From positions 310,001 to 374,000 of the forward strand of contig JALGYY010000046.1 in NCBI GenBank assembly GCA_025782575.1: a DNA stretch of 64,000 bases, read 5' to 3'. The stretch's first letter is position 1. Every line of letters begins with the position of its first letter. The position numbers were made by a program, and so were the translations under genes. Below, in pieces: positions 1-9,009 of the stretch. The stretch comes from a bacterium. GTDB lineage: Bacteria; Orphanbacterota; Orphanbacteria; Orphanbacterales; Orphanbacteraceae. Below the pieces are notes generated by a model that searched no databases, had not been told where the DNA came from, and worked only from the letters and a program-made list of their open reading frames with translations.

Positions 1-473
1 GCTGGGCCCCGCTCGCGGAGATTGACGCCGAATGGCAGAACGGACTGCAAAGCCGGGTCAGTGTCGATCGAACGGAGGACATCAACCGGAACCTGCGTGG
101 GGGACAGTCTGAGAACCGGTCCAAATCGCTCGGAGTAAGCGGGTCTCTCAGCTATCGGAAGACCTCACGAAAAAAAATCAACATTCCCATACTCGGGAAG
201 GGTAGGAAGGGGGGGACCTTCACCGCGACGACAACGTTTCGATTGAGCCTCAATTTCTCGAGTAACAAAGAGGAGCGTTTCGATCCGGGCGCACCGCCCA
301 AACTCGAAGGTCACACCAGAGATTTCAGTATTGCACCATCCGTGTCGTGGTCCTGGCTCCAGAATCTGACAGGCAATCTGGAACTCCGTTTCGGGGAGAG
401 GAGGAATCTGAAGAATGAAAACCGAAGTACTCGATCGATCGGCGCATCAATCTCCGCGCTCTTCAAGTTCTAG
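1..473 (+). CDS. SprA/Sov-like outer-membrane protein, C-terminal fragment
   Basis: The gene starts before the window; the reading frame is open from base 3 and ends at TAG 471-473, giving about 156 visible residues. They alternate polar and hydrophobic residues like transmembrane beta-strands and end in Phe-Lys-Phe, a terminal aromatic pattern typical of outer-membrane barrels. The pattern PLAEIDAEWQNGL followed by a run rich in Arg, Asn and Ser and then F-R-L-S-L-N-F resembles the C-terminus of SprA, the very large translocon of the type IX secretion system. The assignment rests on remembered family pattern, not a search. It could instead be another large FCB-type surface barrel. The last 59 bases overlap the next gene. 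Confidence 0.5.
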   Translation, partial: WAPLAEIDAEWQNGLQSRVSVDRTEDINRNLRGGQSENRSKSLGVSGSLSYRKTSRKKINIPILGKGRKGGTFTATTTFRLSLNFSSNKEERFDPGAPPKLEGHTRDFSIAPSVSWSWLQNLTGNLELRFGERRNLKNENRSTRSIGASISALFKF

Positions 474-1383
474 CACGCCTGGCCCGATTCGATCGACTTT
501 CGGGATACCGGTTGCCGCCATGCTCCTTTTTACCCTGCCCGCGTTCGACGGACAGAAGGCATGGGACCTGGTGGATGAGCAGGTCGCATTCGGGTCTCGT
601 GTGCCGGGCACAGCCGCTCACGTAGAGACGCGGGAGTGGATCCTCGACCAACTCCGGGATTGGGGCGCCCAAGTGACCCTCCGGCCGTTTATGCTCCGGA
701 ATCCGTTGACCGGCGATTCGGTCTCGTGTGTCAATCTGGTCGCTTCGTTTCGGGAGAGCGAAAAAGAACGCATCTTTGTCGGCGCCCACTGGGACTCCCG
801 AGCGTATGCCGATCGTGATCCTGATCCGGCTAGAAGAAAAGACCCGGTCCCCGGGGCGAACGACGGCGCTTCGGGAGTGGCCGTACTGCTCGAGCTGGCC
901 CGCCTCATGAGCGAAACGCCCCCGCCCCTCGGTGTGGACCTTCTCTTTTTCGATGGTGAGGATCAGGGGCTCTACGGGGAGAAGGAGACCTTCTGTGCAG
1001 GTTCGAGAGAGCTCGCCCGGCTGAGCCGGCTTACCGGATTTTCTCCGCGCTTCGGTATTGTGATCGATCTTATCGGGAGCCGCCATATTCGAATCCATCC
1101 CGATCGACGGTCCCAGTCGTGCTGTCCCGAGCTCACAACCACTATTCTTGCAATCGTAGAACGCCATTTACCTGCGCGCGTTGAAAAATCGGTGCCCGTC
1201 GACGTTTATGATGATCATATCCCATTTATTGACGCGGGGATTCCGACTGTTCTCCTGTTCGGGGCTGGAGATCCATACTGGCATACAACATCAGACCTTC
1301 CTAAAAACGTCACCACCAGAAACCTTAAGGGGATCGGGAATGCCCTCGTGGAGGTGATCTGGGGTGGGTCACAAATCCCTTGA
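415..1383 (+). CDS. M28-family zinc peptidase, glutaminyl-peptide cyclotransferase-like
   Basis: 322 aa. The M28/glutaminyl cyclase signatures are in order: GAHWDSR (123-129), PGANDGASG (146-154, metal-binding Asp150), LLFFDGEDQG (176-185, catalytic Glu182 and metal Asp183) and a late His in WHTTSDLP. These enzymes cyclise N-terminal glutamine to pyroglutamate, usually in the periplasm, or act as aminopeptidases; the single GED motif favours the cyclase group. Residues about 29-46 form a hydrophobic segment consistent with a signal sequence after an unusually long polar N-terminus. The ATG at 415 has a strong GAGAGGAGG upstream (396-404) and overlaps the previous gene; ATG 520 is a shorter alternative. 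The TGA stop lies inside the -35 box of the following promoter. Confidence 0.8.
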   Translation: MKTEVLDRSAHQSPRSSSSSTPGPIRSTFGIPVAAMLLFTLPAFDGQKAWDLVDEQVAFGSRVPGTAAHVETREWILDQLRDWGAQVTLRPFMLRNPLTGDSVSCVNLVASFRESEKERIFVGAHWDSRAYADRDPDPARRKDPVPGANDGASGVAVLLELARLMSETPPPLGVDLLFFDGEDQGLYGEKETFCAGSRELARLSRLTGFSPRFGIVIDLIGSRHIRIHPDRRSQSCCPELTTTILAIVERHLPARVEKSVPVDVYDDHIPFIDAGIPTVLLFGAGDPYWHTTSDLPKNVTTRNLKGIGNALVEVIWGGSQIP

Positions 1384-1408
1384 CACTGTGAGACTTATCT
1401 CTTAGTTT
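1380..1408 (+). promoter_or_regulatory. sigma70-type promoter of the rimP-nusA-infB operon
   Basis: TTGACA at 1380-1385, a 17-nt spacer, then TAGTTT at 1403-1408. The upstream gene's TGA stop (1381-1383) is part of the -35 box. It sits about 70 bases before rimP and is followed by a short leader with a CCCTTCGGG hairpin just before the rimP Shine-Dalgarno sequence. Read from sequence only. Confidence 0.65.
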
Positions 1409-1477
1409 CTGACTCACCCTCGGGTGCCGCGCATTCGAGGGCATTCTTATGCTTTTTTCCCCCTTCGGGAGGCGTAA

Positions 1478-1966
1478 ATGGGGCTCCAGAGGCTCGAGGA
1501 TGAGCTTTTTCCGGTGGCTCGGGCGGCAGTTGATGTTACTGGGCTCACGCTGGTTGATATCGAGGCTATTCCCCAGCGGGGCGTTCTCTTTCGATTTGTC
1601 ATCGACGCCGAAGCTGGTATCACGATCAAAGATTGTGTCCGAGTCGATCGTATCGTGAGCGAGGTGCTCGCCGAGTCCTCACTGGTTAACGGGGATTATG
1701 GCGTAGAGGTAACCTCGCCGGGGCTCGACCGGCGGCTCCGCCGCAAAGAGGAATATGATCACTTCCGGGGCCGGCAGATCCAGGTGATCGAGCGGCTCGA
1801 CGAAGGATCCCGGGAGTACCGCGGGATTCTCGGCGGCCTGGATGGAGATCACGTACTGATCGAAGTGGACGGAAAGGAAATGCGAATTCAGCAGGACCGC
1901 ATCGCCAAGGCGTGCCTTCTTGCTGATGGGGTAGGGAAGAAGCAGCCCTCCGGGAGAGGACGATGA
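1478..1966 (+). CDS. rimP: Ribosome maturation factor RimP
   Basis: 162 aa. RimP binds the 30S subunit and assists its late maturation. The N-terminal alpha/beta domain contains the family motif GLTLVDIEAIPQRG and the strong VTSPGLDRRLRR block near residues 78-90; the C-terminal Sm-like barrel follows. Start ATG 1478 is preceded by GGGAGG (1467-1472). It is the first gene of the operon and overlaps nusA by ATGA, the near-universal rimP-nusA order. Length is normal for the family. Confidence 0.95.
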   Translation: MGLQRLEDELFPVARAAVDVTGLTLVDIEAIPQRGVLFRFVIDAEAGITIKDCVRVDRIVSEVLAESSLVNGDYGVEVTSPGLDRRLRRKEEYDHFRGRQIQVIERLDEGSREYRGILGGLDGDHVLIEVDGKEMRIQQDRIAKACLLADGVGKKQPSGRGR

Positions 1967-3564
1967 ATTACGAAGTGATTGAAGCGCTCGGACAGATCGC
2001 GCGCGAAAAGAACGTCGACAAAGATCTGGTGATCGATACGCTGATCGCCGGGCTCATCTCAGCCGTTAGGCGGAAGCACGGAAATACATTGGAAGTGGAC
2101 ATCCTCGTGGACGAGACGAACCATCATCTCGGTGTTTACCTGCTTAAGAATGTAGTCGATGAGGTCGAGGATCCTGCACTCGAAGCCTCCCTGGAGGAAG
2201 CCCGTACCTACGACGAGAATCTCCAGGTAGGCCATGTGCTCCGCATCGAATTGCGGGTGGAGGAATTCGGCCGGAACGCCATCCAGGCTGTGAAGCAGGT
2301 GGTAGTGCAGCGCGTACGCGAGGCGGAGCGCGAAAACGTTTACGAAGACTATCACACGAGGATCTCCGAGGTGGTCACCGGAACCGTGCAGCAGGTGGAC
2401 CGGGGCAATCTCGTCGTGAATTTAGGCAGGACGGAAGCGATTCTGCCCTATCGAGAGCAGATTCCTCGTGAGATGTACCGTCAAGGGGACACGATCCGCG
2501 CGGCGATCATTGACGTACAGAAGAATACCAGGGGCCCGCAGGTCATTCTCTCTCGCACCCATCCGACGTTCCTCGAGCAACTGTTCAAGATGGAAGTCCC
2601 GGAAGTTTACGAGGGAGTGGTCGAGATTCGCGCCGTTGCCCGCGAAGCGGGGATCCGTTCAAAAATTGCGGTCTACTCCAACGAAGACCGCATCGATCCT
2701 GTCGGTGCGTGTGTGGGGATGAAGGGTTCGCGTGTACAGGCGGTCGTACGAGAGCTTTCCGGGGAACGTATCGATATCGTGCCATGGTCGGGTGATTCCA
2801 AGGTTTTCGTCACAAGAGCTCTTTCGCCTGCCAAGGTCGTCGATATCGAATCGAACATCGAAGAGAATACCATGCTCGTCACTGTCGGAGAGGGCCAGCT
2901 TTCGCTGGCGATCGGCAAGAAGGGGCAGAACGCCAGACTTGCGGCCAAGCTGACCGGATGGAAGATCGACCTCGACAAGGAAGAAGGGGAAGAGGATATA
3001 TTCCCCTCGATCGATGAGAGCGGTATCCCGATGATCGGGATCGAGAATCTGCCCAGTGTGGGACCGAAACTAGCCCAGCGGCTTATGCAGGAGGGCTACG
3101 TCTACGTACAGGACCTCCAGAAAGTCGAACTGGAGACTCTCTGCGAGATGCCCGGCGTGGGGGAGAAGACCGCGGAGCAGCTGTTGGCGTCGGCGGAGAT
3201 CATGCTGGAAGAGGCCGAGAAGGCGATCAGGGGCATTGAGGATGATGCCGAGGATGATTCCGAGGACGATGCTCCCGCTGACGGAGAACCCGGTACCGAA
3301 GATGATAGCGAGACTGATTCTGACGACGAATATGACGATTATGATGAACAGCCCGCAGAAATTGATGAGGACGACACCAGCGAAGAGGATCAGATCTTTC
3401 GCGAATTAGAAGAGGAAGAAGAGGCGCGGGCTGCGGAGAAAAAGAAGGTCTCCGGCGAAGAGAAAGCCGGCGAGGCGGCTGAGGAAGAAACTGTTCCGGA
3501 GGGGGCGGCGACAGACGAGCAGGCTGCCCCGACTCCGGCTGAGTCCGATTCAGATTCCTCATAG
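1963..3564 (+). CDS. nusA: Transcription termination/antitermination factor NusA with long acidic tail
   Basis: 533 aa. NusA binds RNA polymerase and nascent RNA and controls pausing, termination and antitermination. Visible order: N-terminal polymerase-binding domain (about 1-125), S1 domain (about 135-200), two KH domains (about 205-345, with GACVGMKGSRVQ and AIGKKGQNARLAAKL), and a helix-hairpin-helix region (about 365-420, LPSVGPKLAQRL and MPGVGEKTAEQLL). The last 110 residues or so are an extremely Asp/Glu-rich, low-complexity tail without recognisable fold. E. coli NusA also has acidic C-terminal repeats, but this tail looks disordered. It starts in an ATGA overlap with rimP. Confidence 0.96.
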   Translation: MNYEVIEALGQIAREKNVDKDLVIDTLIAGLISAVRRKHGNTLEVDILVDETNHHLGVYLLKNVVDEVEDPALEASLEEARTYDENLQVGHVLRIELRVEEFGRNAIQAVKQVVVQRVREAERENVYEDYHTRISEVVTGTVQQVDRGNLVVNLGRTEAILPYREQIPREMYRQGDTIRAAIIDVQKNTRGPQVILSRTHPTFLEQLFKMEVPEVYEGVVEIRAVAREAGIRSKIAVYSNEDRIDPVGACVGMKGSRVQAVVRELSGERIDIVPWSGDSKVFVTRALSPAKVVDIESNIEENTMLVTVGEGQLSLAIGKKGQNARLAAKLTGWKIDLDKEEGEEDIFPSIDESGIPMIGIENLPSVGPKLAQRLMQEGYVYVQDLQKVELETLCEMPGVGEKTAEQLLASAEIMLEEAEKAIRGIEDDAEDDSEDDAPADGEPGTEDDSETDSDDEYDDYDEQPAEIDEDDTSEEDQIFRELEEEEEARAAEKKKVSGEEKAGEAAEEETVPEGAATDEQAAPTPAESDSDSS

Positions 3565-3578
3565 GCGGGGATTGGGTG

Positions 3579-3836
3579 ATGGCCACTCCCGTTCGGACCT
3601 GCGTGGGATGCCGGTCGCGGAGGCCGCAGGACGAACTTCTTCGATTCGTGAGGCCACAGGAGGGACGTCCGATTATGGGCAGGCGCCTCCATGGCCGGGG
3701 TTGGTATATCTGCCCTACCCGGCACTGTGCCGGGAAGATGGAGGGCCGGCTTCGACGATGGTTCAGCACGAAGGAGATACGGTCGATCCGGCAGGCGGCG
3801 ATGATGATGATCGAGGAGCTCGAACAGAGAAGCTGA
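3579..3836 (+). CDS. ylxR: YlxR family RNA-binding protein (DUF448)
   Basis: 85 aa. The family hallmarks are RTCVGCRSRRP near the N-terminus, ELLRFV, and GRGWYICPTRHC with a second Cys pair. YlxR proteins bind RNA and are encoded between nusA and infB; in a few bacteria they have been reported as transcription modulators or RNase P regulators. ATG 3579 is the likely start (GTG 3576 is immediately upstream). It overlaps the next start as TGATG. Confidence 0.9.
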   Translation: MATPVRTCVGCRSRRPQDELLRFVRPQEGRPIMGRRLHGRGWYICPTRHCAGKMEGRLRRWFSTKEIRSIRQAAMMMIEELEQRS

Positions 3837-4126
3837 TGCTTCTTGCTCGATTTGCGGTCCGGACGCGAAGATTTGTTGCCGGGGGGACCGGTGCCCGGGT
3901 CCACGCGGAGAGACGAGGGACGGGGCTGTTGCTCCTCGCTTCGGATCTTGAAGAGCGCCGGGCCCGTTCGGTCGAGCGATGGGCGGGGGAAATTCCCATT
4001 GCCACCCATCGAGTTCTGGACCGGAGCGAACTGGGGGACGTGGTCGGCCGCGACCTTTGCGACGTTCTTTATATTTGGGATGAGGACCTCTGCCGCTCAC
4101 TCGTTAAGGCGCTTGGCGGCTCGTAA
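3836..4126 (+). CDS. YlxQ-like L7Ae-family ribosomal-associated protein
   Basis: 96 aa. The product begins MLLARFAVRTRRFVAGG and carries GLLLLASDLEERRARSVERWA, matching the L7Ae/YlxQ fold: an N-terminal helix, the LLASD strand, and a late hydrophobic region ending in SLVKAL. YlxQ proteins are kink-turn RNA binders normally found between ylxR and infB, exactly this position. Start ATG overlaps the ylxR stop by one base. A longer infB-frame reading also crosses this region, but this frame fits the family and the TGATG coupling. Confidence 0.8.
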   Translation: MLLARFAVRTRRFVAGGTGARVHAERRGTGLLLLASDLEERRARSVERWAGEIPIATHRVLDRSELGDVVGRDLCDVLYIWDEDLCRSLVKALGGS

Positions 4127-4168
4127 AATTTTTGATAGCTTCGACCGAGCGGGCGTCGTGTCCGCCGT

Positions 4169-4202
4169 AACTCCTTCCACGGGGAAGGAAGGATCAGGAG
4201 TT
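4169..4202 (+). promoter_or_regulatory. Possible infB translation-control hairpin
   Basis: AACTCC (4169-4174) is perfectly complementary to GGAGTT (4197-4202), which contains the infB Shine-Dalgarno sequence AGGAG (4196-4200). A second stem, CCTTCC (4173-4178) with GGAAGG (4183-4188), overlaps the first. Either fold changes access to the ribosome-binding site. Regulatory function is inferred. Confidence 0.35.
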
Positions 4203-4208
4203 CCAGTT

Positions 4209-6443
4209 TTGGCGAAGAAGCGTATATATCAGATCGCCAAGGAGTTCAGTGTTTCCAGTGAAGCGCTGCTCAAGATTCTCCGAGGCATGAAAATCGAAGC
4301 GAAGAGCCACATGAGCTCTATCGATGAGAGCCTGGTCGACGAAGTTCGAAAGAAGTTCGAGGCGGAGAAGAAGACGGTCGCCCGTGAGGTGGAACGGCAG
4401 CAGGAGCTGCATGAAGCTAAGAAAATTGAGCCGCCTAAGGCTCCGGTGAAAAAGCCCGCCCCACGGCCGGCCGCTTCGCCACCGCCAAAGGGAGGCTCGG
4501 CCCGATCGGCCGGGAGCCCCCCACCAAAGACCGGCCGCAGAAGTGGCCAGCGTGGCAGGCGGGCCCGGGTAGTCGATGAAAAGACGGTGCGCGCCAGTAT
4601 CAAGAAAACTCTCGCCGACCTCGAAATCGGAAAGAAGAGACGCCGGCGGCGGAAGCATACCCATTCAGGTGCTGAGACCGAAGAGGCGGGTGACACCAGG
4701 AAGATCCAGATTACCGAACTCGCTACGGTGGCGGAGCTCGCATCTGTCCTCGAGGTGAACCCGAGCGAGCTCATTGCCAAGTGCATGGAGTTCGGATTGA
4801 TGGTGACGATGAATCGGCGCCTCGACCCTGACACGATCGAAACGATTGCCGACGAGTATGATCTCGAGGTGGAGTTTCTCTCTGAGTACGGTTCCGATGA
4901 GCCTGAGGGTGATGAGGCGACCGGCTCAAGAGGGGAACCGCGTCATCCGGTCGTCACGATCATGGGTCATGTCGATCATGGAAAGACCTCTCTGCTCGAT
5001 TTCGTTCGGAAGTCAAATGTGATTGCCGGTGAAATGGGCGGCATAACGCAGCACATCGGGGCATATGAGGTGGATCTCCCCGAGGGCAGGATCACTTTCC
5101 TCGATACCCCGGGCCATGCCGCCTTCAGTGCCATGCGTGCCCGCGGAGCCCAGGTGACCGACCTCGTCATTCTTGTCGTGGCGGCGGACGATCAGGTCAT
5201 GCCCCAGACAGTGGAAGCGATCGACCATGCGAAAGCTGCCGGGGTTCCAATCATCGTTGCCATTAACAAAGTAGACAGACCGGAAGCCGACCCCATGAGA
5301 ATCAAGCAGCAACTTGCGGAGCAGGGCGTTCAGGTGGAAGAGTGGGGCGGCAAGGTAGTGGCTGTCGAGATCTCCGCCAAGACCGGGCAGAACATCGACA
5401 AACTGCTCGAATACGTTCTTCTCGAAGCTGAATTACTGGAGCTGCATGCCGACGCCACAAGAAGGGCTCGAGGCACCGTAATTGAATCCAGGCTGGAGCC
5501 CGGCCGTGGGATCGTCATTTCCTGTCTCGTGCAGGACGGCACTCTGAAGAAGGGCGATCCCTTCGTGGCCGGGAGCTTTTTCGGCAAAGTGCGGGCTCTC
5601 TTCGATGAGCGTGGCAAGATCCGAAAAGACGCAGGTCCATCTTCGACTGTTGAACTTCTTGGCTCCACCGGCGTCCCGCAGGCCGGCGATTCATTCACTG
5701 TATTCCCCGATGAACGGTCAGCTAAAGAAGTTGCCTCGAAGAGACAGCAGCAGCTTCGGGAGCAGACGCTCCGCTATCAGAAACGCATGAGTCTCGACGA
5801 ATTGTTCGCGCAGATCCAGAGTGGAGGCACGCAAACACTTTCGCTCGTGATCAAGGGTGATGTTGACGGTTCTGTAGAAGCGGTAACCGAGGCGCTCAAT
5901 CAGCTCTCGACTGATGAAGTCAAAGTTGATGTCATTCACAAAAGTGTCGGTACGGTCACCGAATCGGACATTCTCCTTGCGGCGGCCTCGAACGCCGTGG
6001 TAATCGGCTTTCACACGAAGGCCGAGAGCAAGGCTGCCCGCCTCGCCGAAAAGGAAGGCGTTAGCATTCGGTTTTATTCGATTATTTACGAGGCCGTCGA
6101 TGAAGTCAGGCGTGCGATGGAGGGACTGCTCAAGCCGGAGTCCCGCGAGAATGTGATCGGCAAGGTCGAGGTGAGGGAGATTTTCACGATCGGCCGTACC
6201 GCTGTGATCGCAGGTTCCTATGTTCTTAGCGGTACCATCAAGCGGAGCTCCAAAATTCGTGTGCTACGCGACGATCTGACTATTTTCGAGGGAAAACTGG
6301 AGACTCTTCGACGCTTCAAAGATGACGTACGAGAGGTCCAGGCCGGATATGAATGCGGTATCAAGCTGGACGGATTCAATGACATCAAAGAGAGCGATAT
6401 TCTGGAGGTATTCGAGATCGAGGAGGTAGCGCGTACGTTGTAG
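4209..6443 (+). CDS. infB: Translation initiation factor IF-2
   Basis: 744 aa from the TTG at 4209, chosen because the family N-terminus ([20 protein letters not shown]) begins there and AGGAG lies 8 nt upstream; the frame stays open further upstream but encodes no family sequence. After a Lys/Pro/Ala-rich linker and a second IF2-N motif, the GTPase domain has GHVDHGKTS (about 253-261), DTPGHAAF and NKVD, followed by domains II-IV. IF-2 brings initiator tRNA to the 30S subunit and promotes subunit joining. It lies in the conserved nusA-infB-rbfA-truB cluster. Confidence 0.96.
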   Translation: MAKKRIYQIAKEFSVSSEALLKILRGMKIEAKSHMSSIDESLVDEVRKKFEAEKKTVAREVERQQELHEAKKIEPPKAPVKKPAPRPAASPPPKGGSARSAGSPPPKTGRRSGQRGRRARVVDEKTVRASIKKTLADLEIGKKRRRRRKHTHSGAETEEAGDTRKIQITELATVAELASVLEVNPSELIAKCMEFGLMVTMNRRLDPDTIETIADEYDLEVEFLSEYGSDEPEGDEATGSRGEPRHPVVTIMGHVDHGKTSLLDFVRKSNVIAGEMGGITQHIGAYEVDLPEGRITFLDTPGHAAFSAMRARGAQVTDLVILVVAADDQVMPQTVEAIDHAKAAGVPIIVAINKVDRPEADPMRIKQQLAEQGVQVEEWGGKVVAVEISAKTGQNIDKLLEYVLLEAELLELHADATRRARGTVIESRLEPGRGIVISCLVQDGTLKKGDPFVAGSFFGKVRALFDERGKIRKDAGPSSTVELLGSTGVPQAGDSFTVFPDERSAKEVASKRQQQLREQTLRYQKRMSLDELFAQIQSGGTQTLSLVIKGDVDGSVEAVTEALNQLSTDEVKVDVIHKSVGTVTESDILLAAASNAVVIGFHTKAESKAARLAEKEGVSIRFYSIIYEAVDEVRRAMEGLLKPESRENVIGKVEVREIFTIGRTAVIAGSYVLSGTIKRSSKIRVLRDDLTIFEGKLETLRRFKDDVREVQAGYECGIKLDGFNDIKESDILEVFEIEEVARTL

Positions 6444-6451
6444 CGCGTGTC

Positions 6452-6733
6452 ATGATCGTCGCTACCTGCCGAATCGATCTCTTTATTCCTGACTCCGGTT
6501 CACTGAAGTCGAAACGAGGTGTACTGAAGGGCCTCAAGGAACGACTGCGCAAGCGTTTCAATGTATCGGTCGCTGAAGTGGATCACATGGATCTCTGGCA
6601 GAGATCGACCCTGGGGGTCGCCGTCGTCTCGAATGACAGCCGCCACGCGAATTCGGTTCTCTCTTCAGTCGTGAATTACGTCGAGCGGGAACCGCGGGCC
6701 ACTATGACCGACTACCACCTGGAGATCTACTGA
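6452..6733 (+). CDS. YlxP family protein (DUF503)
   Basis: 93 aa. The whole protein matches the DUF503 pattern: short strand MIVATCRIDLFIPDSGSLK, then SKRGVLKGLKERLRKRFNVSVAEVD, a central LWQRSTLGVAVVS, and a terminal helix. The family is almost always between infB and rbfA, as here; its biochemical role is not firmly known. The gap to infB is only 8 bases, so it is cotranscribed. Confidence 0.88.
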   Translation: MIVATCRIDLFIPDSGSLKSKRGVLKGLKERLRKRFNVSVAEVDHMDLWQRSTLGVAVVSNDSRHANSVLSSVVNYVEREPRATMTDYHLEIY

Positions 6734-6767
6734 GCGGCCGAATCCTGGCTGATTTTCTGAGAACAAT

Positions 6768-7127
6768 ATGTCACAAAGAAGAGTAGAACGTGTGAAGGCG
6801 CTTCTCCACAGGGAAGTCGCCCAGTTTATCGAACGCAGGATCAAGAATCCTGAAATGGGGTTCGCTACTGTCACGGGGGTCAGCCTCAGCAGCGATCTGA
6901 AACACGCCAAGATTCTGGTGGTCTGCCGGGGGAGTGCCGAGGAGTGTGAGCGGTCCCTGCAGATATTGGGGATGTGTGTTCCGTCCATAAGACGGGATCT
7001 GAAAAAAGTGCTCAAACTCCGCTGGATCCCTACTCTCATATTCGAGACGGATATATCGTTTGACCATGCGGATCGCATTCAGATTCTATTGAACAACCTG
7101 GACAATAATGAGGAGACGATCGATTGA
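6768..7127 (+). CDS. rbfA: 30S ribosome-binding factor RbfA
   Basis: 119 aa, normal length. RbfA binds the 30S subunit near the 5' helix of 16S rRNA during cold-sensitive late maturation. It has the KH-like fold signature: RVERVKALLHREVAQFIERRIKNPEMG at the start, then VTGVSLSSDLKHAKILV and the conserved LKLRWIPTLIFETD near the end. It overlaps truB (ATTG/TGA junction), consistent with translational coupling. Confidence 0.95.
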   Translation: MSQRRVERVKALLHREVAQFIERRIKNPEMGFATVTGVSLSSDLKHAKILVVCRGSAEECERSLQILGMCVPSIRRDLKKVLKLRWIPTLIFETDISFDHADRIQILLNNLDNNEETID

Positions 7128-8029
7128 TCAGCGGCATCTTGAACCTCGACAAGCCGAGAGGGTGGACGTCTCATGACGCCGTCGCCAAAGTTCGGAATAT
7201 CCTGAACCAGCAGCAGGTGGGCCATGCCGGCACGCTTGATCCGAATGCCACCGGCGTGCTGATACTTTGTCTGGGGAAAGCGACTAAACTGTCACGGTAC
7301 TTCATGCGACTCGAAAAAGAGTATCACGGCTTCTTTCGATTCGGCATCAGCACGGATTCGCAGGATGTAGATGGCGAGGTTACGTCTGAAGGCAATGCGA
7401 GCGTCGTCACAGAGGAGCGGCTCCGCGAGATGATCACCCGCTATACGGGAGAGATCATGCAGACACCGCCCATGGTTTCAGCGGTCAAGGTGAATGGCAA
7501 GAGACTATACCGCCTGGCTCGCAAGGGGGAGACTGTGGAGAGAGAGCCCCGGCGAATCAACGTCCGTTCTTTTGAACTACTGAAATACGAAGAACCGGTC
7601 GCCGAGGTGAACCTTGTCTGTTCCAAGGGGACCTACGTCCGGTCTCTTGCGGCCGATATAGGCGACGAATTTGGTTGTGGGGCCCATCTTGACCGGCTTA
7701 CGCGGGTCCGGATCGGCGGCTACCACGTGGATCAGGCGACCAGCCTGGAGGACCTGAGCCGGCTTGCCGAAGAGGGAAATCTGGAGTCCGCTTATACGCC
7801 TGTCGAGGGAGCGATCGAGCCTTTCACCAGCGGTGTGCTGAAGAATCCGGGAACCCGGTGGGGAGCGCCGCCCCTCCCGCGAACACTCGCATCTCTCCAT
7901 CCGATCGAACCGTTGCCCGGGGAAGGGGAATTCCTTCGCATTACGGATCACGGTGGCAGATCGATTGGTGTGGTCGAGGTTGGAGAGAACCGCGTTCAGC
8001 TCCGCAAGGTTCTCGTGATCGGTAACTGA
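7124..8029 (+). CDS. truB: tRNA pseudouridine-55 synthase TruB
   Basis: 301 aa. It isomerises U55 in the T-loop of tRNAs. Visible landmarks are GILNLDKPRGWTSHDAV at the N-terminus, the catalytic block GHAGTLDPNATGVL with Asp near residue 40, the RNA-binding TPPMVSAVKVNGKRLYRLAR stretch, and CSKGTYVRSLAADIG. A C-terminal PUA-like region follows. The TTG start at 7124 overlaps the end of rbfA, and its stop overlaps ribF. Confidence 0.95.
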   Translation: MISGILNLDKPRGWTSHDAVAKVRNILNQQQVGHAGTLDPNATGVLILCLGKATKLSRYFMRLEKEYHGFFRFGISTDSQDVDGEVTSEGNASVVTEERLREMITRYTGEIMQTPPMVSAVKVNGKRLYRLARKGETVEREPRRINVRSFELLKYEEPVAEVNLVCSKGTYVRSLAADIGDEFGCGAHLDRLTRVRIGGYHVDQATSLEDLSRLAEEGNLESAYTPVEGAIEPFTSGVLKNPGTRWGAPPLPRTLASLHPIEPLPGEGEFLRITDHGGRSIGVVEVGENRVQLRKVLVIGN

Positions 8030-9009
8030 TGGAATTGGTCCGGGGCATCGATGGCGACTGCACGCACCCATCCCCGTCGGTAGTCTCGATCGGCATGTTC
8101 GACGGTCTACATCTCGGCCATCGGGCTCTTCTGGAAAGACTCATTCATGAAGCTCGCGAATCGGGGTCGCAGGCGGTAGCCATCACTTTCGACCCCCATC
8201 CTCGTGCTGTTCTCAGGCCCGACCGGCCGCCACGTATTCTTACTACTCTGGATGAGAAAATCGCGCTCATGGCGCGCTCCGGTGTCGACAGGTTCGTCGT
8301 CATCCCTTTCGATCGCCGGTTCGCGAACACTCCGGCGAAGCAATTCGTTCTGGAAATCCTCGTAGGTCACCTCGGCATGACAAAGCTGATTGTGGGGTGG
8401 GACTTCCGACTCGGCCGGGGAAGGGAGGGGGATGGCCCCTTCCTGAAGGCTCTCGGTGAGCGGGAGGACTTCAAGGTTGACTTGCTCGGCCCCTGGACGA
8501 TCGGCCAGAGGCCGGTCAAGTCAACCTGGGTGCGCGATGAAATCGCTGCGGGGAGGGTCGACCAGGCCGCCTCACTGCTCGGTCGATACTATTCCATGAC
8601 AGGACGAGTGGTTCGGGGGAGAGCGGTAGGCCGTGATCTCGGAGCTCCCACCGCCAATCTGGAGGTTCTTCACCCTTTGAAGCTCTGGCCCGCCTACGGG
8701 ATCTACGCCGGCTATGTCGAAACAGGCGGGAGCGTTCTCATGGCGGCCGTCAGCATCGGCGTCCGGCCGACTTTCGGCGACAGCGAGCCCCTGATCGAAG
8801 CTCACCTCCTTGATTGGGAGGGAGATCTCGTCGGAAAGGAGATCACCCTTCATCTGGTTGACCGGATTCGGGACGAAAAGAAGTTCGATTCCGCCGGAGA
8901 TCTTGCAGACGGCATTGCCCGCGATATCGCCCGAACGAGGCTCATACTCGCGGAAAGTGATCAAAGATTTCTCTTTACAGCCGAAAACCAGTTTGATACC
9001 TTTCACTGA
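8029..9009 (+). CDS. ribF: Bifunctional riboflavin kinase/FAD synthetase RibF
   Basis: 326 aa. It phosphorylates riboflavin to FMN and adenylates FMN to FAD. The N-terminal nucleotidyltransferase half has SIGMFDGLHLGHRALL and later AVAITFDPHPRAVL; the C-terminal flavokinase half starts around GRVVRGRAVGRDLGAPTANLE and continues with GVRPTFGDSEPLIEAHLLDWEGDLVGKEI. Start ATG overlaps the truB TGA by one base. The truB-ribF-rpsO-pnp order is standard. Confidence 0.95.
   Translation: MELVRGIDGDCTHPSPSVVSIGMFDGLHLGHRALLERLIHEARESGSQAVAITFDPHPRAVLRPDRPPRILTTLDEKIALMARSGVDRFVVIPFDRRFANTPAKQFVLEILVGHLGMTKLIVGWDFRLGRGREGDGPFLKALGEREDFKVDLLGPWTIGQRPVKSTWVRDEIAAGRVDQAASLLGRYYSMTGRVVRGRAVGRDLGAPTANLEVLHPLKLWPAYGIYAGYVETGGSVLMAAVSIGVRPTFGDSEPLIEAHLLDWEGDLVGKEITLHLVDRIRDEKKFDSAGDLADGIARDIARTRLILAESDQRFLFTAENQFDTFH

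Noticed and set aside
3843-4208. 122-codon upstream extension of infB
   Set aside because: It overlaps the YlxQ-like gene in another frame and encodes no IF-2 sequence; TTG 4209 with its Shine-Dalgarno sequence fits the family start.
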